A DNA stretch of 64,000 bases from Terebella lapidaria. Taxonomy: Eukaryota; Annelida; Polychaeta; Terebellida; Terebellidae. A model generated the notes under the pieces. The model was not told the DNA's origin, did no database searches, and saw nothing but the letters and a program-made list of their open reading frames with translations. Where the stretch lies: the NCBI GenBank assembly GCA_949152475.1, contig OX424569.1:29371950-29435949 (forward strand), given 5' to 3'. A program made the position numbers and the translations under genes. Shown here in pieces: positions 14,601 through 25,300 of this stretch. Every line of letters begins with the position of its first letter. Position 1 is the first letter of the stretch.

Positions 14601-15800
14601 CGCTGTTTGGTGCAAGAATGTAAAACTTTCTAGTGAAACATCTGAGAAAATTCATATCAAAACATTATATTTGCAGACATATGGCTTACTTATAATGAAT
14701 GCATTGTTCACATATATAGTGTATTATGCGAAAGTAAGAATCAATCTATTACCATCAATACAGCCAAATTTCGATGCAAGTTATTCAACAATAGTTTCAT
14801 ATGAACAATTGAATATAAAAAAAACACTATTTGAATAAAAGGCTAACTTTGTGTTTCAGGTGTGGATTGATGTTTGACTTATGACGGCCCCTTCGTGTTC
14901 TAGAACAGCAATGATTATTGAAGTCATATGTAAGTGAGAAGAGTTTGATAATCTCAATGCTACGTCTTTTGTGCATTCATATATCTATCCCACTCAAAAT
15001 TGGGTCAGCTTTTTATCGTAGTATCTTGAGATCTACATTTGAAATTTGATATCTCATATATACTCATAAAGGCATTAAACTGGGTTGTACATTGATTTTC
15101 TCGGATAACAATGTGGCGTCTAGAATCGTGACAGATTGGACGGAATATGACAAATTCCAGCAATTTCCTGACCTTCTCACTTTCAATGTAGTTCAAGTTA
15201 TCTATCACAAGCACATACAGGAAATATTGTGACTATCTTAGAGGGAGACACTCAGACGATCGTTCAAAATTTGTCAAAGAAAGAGAAGTGATGGATAGTC
15301 TACGGGCGTGCGTGTGTGGTTGATGTGCGAGATTAACTTATATAAATGAGAACTACATTCAAACAGTGATTGGTCTCTGAATAATTCTGCGTTTCGTCGT
15401 CAGAAAATAGGCATCGATATTGATGGATATAATATTTTGCAAAACACTCTTGCATTCGATTGTACCCAGGGAAGATCAAGGATATGCACAAGCAATATTC
15501 CTGACAAGAACATATATCCGTAAGAAGAAGAGACTCTCCGTACATAATGAAGCACGCTCTAATACTTTGCCTTTACGTCGGTTGCCAATCCAAATTGTAG
15601 TTCGAGGAAAGTTTGATTGGCAAGTAACACAGTCCTTCTAAGCGCACCGTACGTGATTCCACGTGTGTCTGCCCTTTCAATGAGTAATGTCAGCCGAGTG
15701 ATCCTCAGTGATACGTCAGATTAAAGCAGTAAGACACCTCCATAGGTTGCATGTGTGGAATTCTGGGCCATGTTGTGCTGCTGTTTTAGTGAGTTAATTA
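8690..15800 (+). repeat. Array of diverged tandem repeats (about 2-3 kb units)
   Basis: Several blocks recur in the same order. Block 1 ('ttcaggagtgg.ttggtgtt...tatgac') is at 9,308, 11,357 and 14,862. Block 2 ('ttcagcaatttcc.gaccttc') is at 9,758, 11,780 and 15,158. Block 3 ('gattgacaagtaacaaagtcc') is at 10,268, 12,222 and 15,612. Block 4 ('gataatgacca') is at 8,793, 11,060 and 14,503. Spacing is about 2.05 kb between the first two full units and about 3.4 kb to the third. The third spacing is partly explained by the foldback element at 13,154-13,632. The copies are well diverged, and open frames in them are not shared. No repeat-encoded protein is evident. Confidence 0.75.
13154..13632. 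mobile_element. Foldback-like element A, TATGGCGCC family, with 21-bp palindromic modules
   Basis: The terminal inverted repeats begin TATGGCGCCCCGTTCGTGCC and are mirrored at 13,610-13,632. Perfect 6-bp direct repeats TGTTTG flank the element at 13,148-13,153 and 13,633-13,638. The interior is almost entirely a tandem array of about 18-19 units with period 21 bp. Each unit has a core CATACGTATG (variants CATATGTATG, CATACGTAGG) and an 11-bp spacer. The spacer reads AGATACTAAGT in the left arm and its reverse complement in the right arm, so the whole element can fold on itself near 13,370. There is no transposase frame. Long open frames with an HTYE/HTYD heptad are a by-product of a 21-bp unit that is divisible by three. 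This is a non-autonomous DNA element. Confidence 0.88.
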
Positions 15801-16177
15801 CAGTATAGTGATCCTTGCTTGTTGCTGACGAGTCAAGTTAAAGTAATGAGACGTCACATAATATTGCATGTGCGGAATTAAGAACTTGGAGGAATACTAT
15901 TTACACCTAAAAAAAGCGAGATTGCTTTCAAGCAATAAAGGAATAAATTGCCGTTGAAAATGTCTTTGGCAGCACTCGCATGTATTTTTTTGTGTTGAAC
16001 AGGGTCCGGGACAGTATTTTAATGGAATCACTCGATTAATTTTGTCTTTACTCCAAATGCCCAATCGTATTGCATACATTGTATGTTTTACGCATTGTGT
16101 TCTCGAAAATTAACCTATTGATTTATTTAATGTGTGCATAGCTAACTACTTTTAGGGCTCTATTTGTTACATTTCAG

Positions 16178-16348
16178 TGGTTGCGTTCGTTGCGCACGTG
16201 TACGCAGCTACTGATGACGTCACAACAGAAACCTGTGACGTCAACAGTTCATTCATATGTGACGACACACAGTGTATCGACATCGAGAACAAATGCAACG
16301 GGATCAGCGAATGTCGAAATGGACGAGACGAAAGCGTGGCCATATGTG
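16178..16348 (+). CDS. Receptor exon: possible signal-peptide tail + LDLa 1
   Basis: The acceptor is TTTCAG and the donor is G|GTGAAT. It opens with a hydrophobic VAFVAHVYA run that could be the end of a signal peptide, followed by a six-cysteine LDLa. The acidic end reads GRDES rather than the classical DxSDE. Confidence 0.8.
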
Positions 16349-19300
16349 GTGAATATGTTGGGATTCTGTCATGGAAATAATCCTGAATGACGTAACAATA
16401 AAGTGACAATTACGTTAGATTTACAAAAATTGTGAAAATTTGGTAAAGTCTATTTAAGCTTTCATGAAGAAATAACCGAAATCCTATTTTCCGTTGTGCA
16501 AAAGTGTAAGTATTTGGATGCTCACATCCAACAGAGCAAAATGGACCAAATATCATGAATATTCAGGCTGAACAAACAGTTCCTAGTTTTTCCTACAACT
16601 ATATTTACATGCCTATATTATGTTTATCACCCTAATTAACTGAATTTGATGTTGTAGGGTGTCCCCCGTGGGAGTTCCAATGCAATGATACCTTGTGCAT
16701 CGACAACATCAAACGCTGTGATACCAAGGTCGATTGTATTAACGGGCGGGATGAAACCGGATGTGGTGGGTAGAAAACTGTGCTTGAGTTCGTCAGATAT
16801 ATACATGTGGAAGCTCAACACTTTCAGCGTTCAGATTTCATAACTGTTTTTTTTTTGTGTGTGTGAGGGTTCTATGCATAGATACTTACAAGGATATACC
16901 AATGTTTTAAGCTTGTTTGCTGACCAAAACATGGTTGTAATGTTAATCTAATCATCGATATAGAAAGAGCACAGAGAGCAACGCACATAGATACACAACA
17001 AAAAACTGAATTTGACTGAATGTTTCAAACGTTTCTGATATTCTGCTCAGTATGCCGTATATACGTGTGAAATTCACCATGTATGGTAATATTTCTAGGC
17101 AAGTGCAATACAAGAGAAATATATTTGTCTATAAATAAATGACTCGTATTAGATTATTGGGTATAACACTTTAGGTTCGCGAGCGATATGACATGTTTAT
17201 CCATTGTACGAGAAAACTCCGTTGATGAACGGGTTTTCACAGCTGTTCTATGTTCTATATTAATGCAATACTTTTGAAATAATAATAAAAAAACAAATGT
17301 CTATATTCATATCAACACACTTACTCAAAACTTGAACACTAAACGGTCCTTACCACGTTTTGGCAGAGACGCATCTATGTCCCCCAAGTCACATCAAATG
17401 CCAGAACCACTTCTGTGTGCCTCGAGAACTCGCCTGTGACTTCAAGGATGACTGTCGGGACAACTCGGACGAAATGCAGTGTCGTAAGTCTTCATCGATT
17501 AATATATGGCATTACCGTTACGGTAGATACATGTATGTGTTATGTGATAGTGTAAGGCGAATGTATTGTCATGTTTTCAATGAATGGCATTAAATGGCAG
17601 ATTAACCGATCAGTGCCGTGAATTGTTGTTTTTTTTCCCAACATTTGCATCTAAGTTTGATCTAGTCTACGCTATTCATTTGACATACAATGCATACTGT
17701 AACAGGGAATAATTCCAATAATATACGATATTTTTTGTATAAGGATAAACTAATATTTATATTATTTTCGACATATGCGAATGATTCATTCCCTTTATTC
17801 ATTTCTACGAAATCCCTTTATTCCCTCCCTCACCACGTTCAGCATGATACTGATCTTCATATTTCGTTTTTCTTTGTTATAGCCATAATACCGTGTTATC
17901 CGACACAATGGCAGTGTGACAATAACCAGTGTATCACTAACTCGTTCCTCTGTGACGGCACCGCCGATTGTTATGATGGGAGTGATGAACGCAATTGTGG
18001 TAGGGTTTGATTTCTTCTGTTGGAAATTCAAGTAGTATTCAAATTTGTATTAGCGGTGTCCACACTCAAATCTTACAATACTTAAATAACTCAAAACCCG
18101 TACATTGAATAATAATGTTGACAGCTAAAAAATTACATTGTATGCGAAACGAAATATGTAAAATGTAAAGTATATGGGGGACAATGCATTAATCATTTCG
18201 ATGTCCTCATTCGCGCGGATTCCGACTTGTTCATTTATTTGGGTGGACCGTATCTTCCCCAGTTGAATTAACACAAATGCAACCACGTGTCATATCATGG
18301 ATCGTAGTAAAGGGTCAACACATGGATCAATGTATCTCCACAGATGAGCACGTGCTATGTGAGAACGAGCTGTACGTATCTAGCACTCACCAGTGTGATG
18401 GCTGGGTGGACTGTATGGGCTCACAGGAGGACGAACTCGGGTGTAAGTGCAATAGACGTGGAATCCATACCCAGTATTAAGTATTCCGAGCAAACAAAAC
18501 AGGGTCCGTTATCCATTCTCAAAAAAAAAAAATTCAGTTTTGGATAATGTCATAAAGTTTCAATATATTATGTACTTTTGGGATGAGATTTATTATATAG
18601 CAACGTCTAATTTGCATTGTGTTCAATTGAGTTGGTCTTTTTATCTACTGTACTTAATTCATTGTCGAAAGTCTTTGTTAATATCACTATTGTGCATAGT
18701 ACGTCAATTTTAATCTTGGTTTATCGCTTTAAGTTTATTGTCTTCACCAAATGTACTAGACATGGAGGCCCAAGCACTTAAATAATTAGTTCACATTTTA
18801 TAGGCCCATGTAATAGCACTGAAGACTTCATATGTGCCAATAGTCGCTGTGTGCGCCAATCTAATGTATGCGACGGTGTTTGCGACTGTGGCGCCACCTG
18901 TGAGGATGAACACAACTGCAGTAAGTCCTTCAATCACTACTCACGATGCAATTATTTCTAATAATGTTGACAAACGATCTTTTTCCTGTTTGCTTATTAC
19001 TGTATAATGATAATATTGGTGCAACAATTTGCACGGGTTGAACTCCCGATACCAATCAATTTAATGTGCGATAATATACATAATGATAATAGAATATTGA
19101 TTGTCGGTCAATTTTGTACAAACGTGATCTTACATGTACTATCAGATCTGTTGCAAAAACAATCAATATCACCATCAGAATGATCACCTCGATTAAAAAA
19201 GAGTATTGCATTCTATAGAGAATGCTAGTGAATGCCGTTGATATGTAGGAAATAAAACAATACTATACCGTGTAATATCATGCACGTACTTCCCTACCAC

Positions 19301-22300
19301 CCAGCTGAGATCCCCTGCCTGGCCCCGGGCCGTATCATCTGTCCCCGTACACAGCGCTGCATCAAGAAGGAGTACGTGTGTGACGGAGTGAACGACTGCT
19401 ACAACAGCGTACAGGGACACGACGAGGAAATGTGTGGTAAGCTCTGCACGTTTTCATTTCACCCATGTGCGAATGTCGTATATGAATGGGAGTACAAAGC
19501 TGTACTGTACAACTTTTTAATTTCTAAAACTGAATGGAGTGATATTGTCACAGTGCGATTGTGAAATCAGTTCATAAATTATAATTTCTTAAATTATATG
19601 TACTGCACAGAATTGATGCAAAAATGATGGAACTCGATTTTTTTTTTATATAACTTATTGAAAATACATCTCAGTAGTATTGAATAATGATATTGCAATT
19701 TTAATAAATGATTGCATCATGACTGTAATATTTATTGTGTAATTTTCTTTTTGTCCCAGACGAGACATGTGACAGTAGTTTTCGGTGTTCAGATGGCAAA
19801 TGTTTGCATTATGATTTGCCCTCCCTCAGCTGTGATTTCATCTCTGACTGTTCGGACCGGGAAGACGAGATCAACTGTGGTAATGGCATGATCTATGTTT
19901 AAAGATATTCGCTAGAAATAGTGAGCAAGACAATATTTATATATTTACTGATTTATACAGTTGTATATTTATACTACTATTTGTTCGGCCGGGATATATG
20001 TGATAATTTTCTTCTAAAAGAATGGAATTCGATATATGTAATCGAATGAATAAACATTTTGTTACTGAAAATTTAATTGCTTCTTGAGGCTTAATTTATA
20101 TTTCAAAAGTTAGTCATTATACGTTTCAACTTGTCTTCATCATAAACGTAAGCTATTATATTGGCATCTAATCAATTTCTCTTCTGATAACTGAAACAGA
20201 TTTTACATCTTTCTCAAAAGAATTCCCGGATTGCACGGAAGACGCACCTTACAGATGTCATAATGGCCAGTGTATTCCACAGCAACAAGTCTGTGACACG
20301 AATGTGGACTGTTATGATATGTCTGACGAGAAAAACTGTGGTGGGTTCATTATGATTTTGGAGTCAATATCAATCCAATGACCAGGGTATTGTTACTATA
20401 CAGTTCTTGATACAAAATAAAAAAAGTGTATATAATTCGTATTATACATTTATTGACCTTGTCTGGGTATAAACATATCTGAACCTGTCTAACTTGTATA
20501 ATTATCACTAACAGTTGAGTACCAGTGTGGCCCTGACCAGTACAAGTGTCCAGGCAGCGGTCAGTGTCTGTCCAAGGCCCGGGTCTGTGACTTCAGGATA
20601 GACTGTCTGGGCGGAGCAGATGAGGCAGACTGTTGTAGGTATTCAGTGTACTAGTATATCATGATATGTCATATAGTAAATATTAAATTGTTGCTTTTTT
20701 TCAAAGATATAATAATGTTGTTTCATGCCAGTTGAAATTCCATCAATTTACCATTCTGCTTGTTTAGTTTCCAGTAATATATGCATCATACACGGTGTGT
20801 GGTGCCATCGTTTATGTTCCTGTATGTATCCTACCAAATGTATCATTCCCAAAGGTATACATGACTCGATTTGAAGTCCACATGTATAGCAATGAATTTA
20901 TTACAGTACATGAGGAATGCAGCGAGGAACAGTTCCAGTGTAAAAGTGGACAATGTATACCGAAGGATCGATTCTGTATATATGATGATACTAGTGACGT
21001 CATGGGCTGTATCGACCAATCACATTTACTGAATTGCAGTAAGCGCTGATGAAGTCCCCCATTCATAACTGTTCCATTCCAATTCAAGCAAGCATTATGT
21101 ATGGACACTACAGAATAAAACTAATTACGACAGTATTCAACCATTAAATAAGTTTCAATAACTTTATTAAACTGTTTACCAATCGCGATCCATCATTTTA
21201 CTTGACTGTCCGTTATTTATGAACCACATGATTGTGTAATTCAATCTTTACCATTTTAGTACATACTATTATTATTTTTTTCGTTCTTCAGAGGCATTCC
21301 AGTGTCCGGAAGGTTATTTCAAGTGCAGAAATAGTTATTGCATTAGTGAAAGTGCAGTCTGTGACGAGAAGGCGGACTGTCTAGTAACCTACACGGACAT
21401 GACCATCTGTAATACCCGTAAGATCAGTGGACGCAACTCTCACAAATTGTTTGAACTAAGATAGTTGAAACACATGTAGATATCTAATTTTGCAATTATG
21501 AGTTTATACCTTCGAGTATCGGTGAGTATGATAGTGTGATTGGTTCGTAGGGTTATACTGGAAAAAAATTGTTAAAGTATTTTAGAGTCAAGAGTGGGCT
21601 GATATTTAAAGTGCTTATGACGTTGAGAGAATACTTACGACCAAGACTTTTTGTTTTATACTTTCATATATTTTCATCACTGCAGCTTACGAATGTCCAT
21701 ACTCTCCTGGCGAAGATTTCATGCTTGACTTCGCTGCGCCCAAACAGCCCAAATGTATGTGCTATGATCTGGAGATGAACTGTGAGCGCCTGGGCCTGAG
21801 GGAAATACCCGACATGAAACATGAGCCGATGAATAAACTGTATGTCACGTCTGATTAGTCACTAGAGAATAATTACTGAAACTATGGACTTTAACCAACA
21901 TGTTGGCTAACAATCTTCGTAGTGGAAAAAATTATGGGTTGCACAGGTGGCTTCGAATACTTTGTTCCTATCAAAAATGTATATTCCATCGACAACCATT
22001 CAAATATTTTATTAAATCGACAATATACACATGTGGTGTAATTTTCCAGGAGATTTGGTGGCAATTTCCTGAACTATTCACTTTCCCGCGACATGTTTGA
22101 ACCTTACAGCAAATATCTATATCTGTGAGTACGAAACGTATATACGGAGCCCCTAAGGTGACATTTCAAAAATATTTATTGGTTCGTGGGCACGAATTAG
22201 CAATCGTCATTTTGTGGGCACGAATTGCTATTTCGTGCGCATTAATTAGTATTTTGTGCCGACGATTCAATGAATATTTTCGTATGTCACCTCAGGGGCT

Positions 22301-25300
22301 CTGTATATATCTATATTCATCGTGATCATCAACAGATTTCATTTGCTGTCACATATTTGAAGTGTTCCAAAAAATACGAAGTCATTCATCGATTTCAGAG
22401 ACATAAGCAACAACAGTATATCATACCTCGGGCCTGGTTACTTCAGCACGTTATGGCGCTTGTTGACATTGTGAGTTGGAAAATATAAATCCAAAATATT
22501 TAGCTCGCTATTATAGGCCTACCTTGGCGTTATACATCTACCAAATAACGTTTATATGCCAGCGTTAGGACTTTTATCAAATACATATTGTCATGCAATG
22601 TGATCCATTTTTGTGAGGAAATAGTGGCAATGATAATAAAATTTTCAGAAATTTAGCGGACAACAAACTGACGGAGATTGAGAATGGTACATTTGTTGGC
22701 TTGAGCGGACTGCAAACTCTGTATGTATCGCTCAATGTCAGAATTGAATTTTTTCATTGTAATGATGAGGCAATAAATTATTGTCATAATGACCAGTTTT
22801 TCTCATAATTGTTAACAGATGCATACTACATGTGTATACCACAATACTGGCATAACTTTCTGATGGTATTGTATGGTCGTGTAATGTAGATCCATTGTTT
22901 TGTTTTATAGCTATCTGCACGGGAATGAAATTCGCGATCTTTATCCGTTTTCTTTTCTTGGACTCTCGCAGTTGACCGTATTGTGAGTATTTCTTGTCAT
23001 GAACTGTTACGACTTGCATTTCCGATACTTCATAAAGAGAAATCATTATATAAATACTGCAAGGTAACCATATATCAGTGTTATCATATTTACGATTGCA
23101 AACTTGCAGGGATCTGAGCCATCAGAGGTTGAGAGCACTACCTATTAATGTGTTCAACGGACTACGAAGTATCCGAAATATGTAAGCATCAAAATATTAC
23201 AAGCCGTGATCCAATTTATATTTTGATAAATGCACGACAAGAGTAGGTATGATGACTGTTAACTAATTAATAAATTCGCATCTTATGTGTTTGCAGAATT
23301 CTGTCTCACAACCCAATAAAAATTGTACATGACGGTGCGTTCAGCGGTCTTCCAAAACTAATGGTTTTGTGAGTATCTTTACGCCCTATGTTATTCAAGA
23401 TTCACAAGGCATAGTAGGACCTACCCTTGTTTTGAAAGTGACACATATTTGTGGTATACATGAATGACATAGAACTGAAAATTTTAAAAAATGGAAAACT
23501 ATTTCATATAACTAATATATTAGAGAATTTGACGCAGTTTTCATTCATTTGATCTGTTTTGTTTAGAGATCTATCAAATTGTGAAATTAAAAACATCGGG
23601 GACAACGCTTTTAACGGATTGCCCTCTCTTCAAAAACTGTGAGTAATTTGAATCAGGTGTTTCAATCAAATTTTATTTCTATATTAGAGGAATGTGAAAA
23701 TAATTATGTACTTGATTATATTTATATGTATATGCTCATATAATTCGACGCTGATATTTTAATGATTTTCCTGTGATTCTTTGCGTGAAGTCACACAGAC
23801 GAGTTCCGGTTCTGTTGTCTCGCGAGAACGGTCAAGGAATGCTTGCCCAAGCCTGACGAGTTTTCCTCTTGCGAAGATCTCATGTCCAACACAGTGCTTA
23901 GGATATGTATCTGGGTGCTTGGACTTATCTCGTTCGTGGGGAATACCCTTGTCATATACTGGCGCATGAAGGACACCCGAGATAGCAGGGTAATCGAACG
24001 ATAAAATTATCAACCGTAACATTGCTGCGAATTAAGGAAAACAATCATTTACCATAATCTTATATATTTAGCTAATATATTACAAATTGTGGGATGAATA
24101 TTCTGCAGAAATCATAATAAGGAATGATCAGTATTACACTTTTTTGTTCAAATAAATTAACGATAATATTATTTGAAACCATTTTGCAATTCTGACTTCA
24201 TTTAATTGTTCCACTATAATTCCATTCCAGGTACATTCGTTCCTGATCACGAATCTTGCCATAGGCGACCTTCTGATGGGCGTTTATCTGTTGATCATCG
24301 CATCCGTGGACTTGCGGTATCGCGGGATATATATCGTCTATGACTTGTTTTGGCGTCAAAGCGGCCTCTGTAAATTCGCCGGCTTTCTATCAACCTACTC
24401 CAGCGAGTTAAGCGTCATGACCCTCACTGTGATCACCATCGATCGATTTATATCGATTATATTCCCGTTTAGAGTCAAGCGCATGAGCATGCGCGATGCT
24501 AGGATCGTCATGTTCACTGTATGGGGATTAGTCTTCGCACTTGCGGCGGTTCCTCTTGCGAATATCTCGTACTTTCGCAACTTCTACGGACGTTCTGGAG
24601 TATGTCTTGCCTTGCATATCACGCCGGAAAAACCCAGTGGATGGCAGTATTCTGTCTTTGTGTTCTTGGCGCTTAATCTCCTATCCTTTCTGATGATTCT
24701 CTTCTCGTATTTGTGGATGTTTGTAATCGCTCGACGAACGCGGGCCGCCGCACGTTCACCGCAAATGCGCACGGATCGCGCTATGGCACGCCGGATGACA
24801 CTTATAGTGCTCACTGATTTCTTCTGCTGGATTCCAATCATCGGACTCGGGATCGCTTCGTTGTATGGCGCCAATATTCCGACACAGGTGAGGATATTAT
24901 AGCCGTATTTAAAATAATTCAGAATTCAGTAAACTCTTTTTACGAACATGGTAAAGTTTTTTATTCACTTCCATATAGTTTTTTTTTTTGCTTCTCCAAA
25001 ATATATCACCTAATAAATATTGATTGTGTGTTCTTGGTGAAAGATTTTATTGAATAATTTTACTGAATAACTACAAAGTATTATTGATTAATAATCAATA
25101 TGGACATCGTGTTTATGAGTAACACTATGGCGCCCCGTTCGTGCCACAAAAAAAGAGAAGTTATTTTTTTTTCTAACTCATACGTATGAGATAATATGTC
25201 ATACGTATGAGATAATAAGTCATATGTATGAGATACTAAGTCATACGTAGGAGATACTAACTCATACGTATGAGATACTAAGTCATACGTAGGAGATACT

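Noticed and set aside
16205-16250. Two TGACGTCA motifs that resemble CRE sites
   Set aside because: They lie inside the coding sequence of LDLa exon 1 and are explained by Asp-Val codons.
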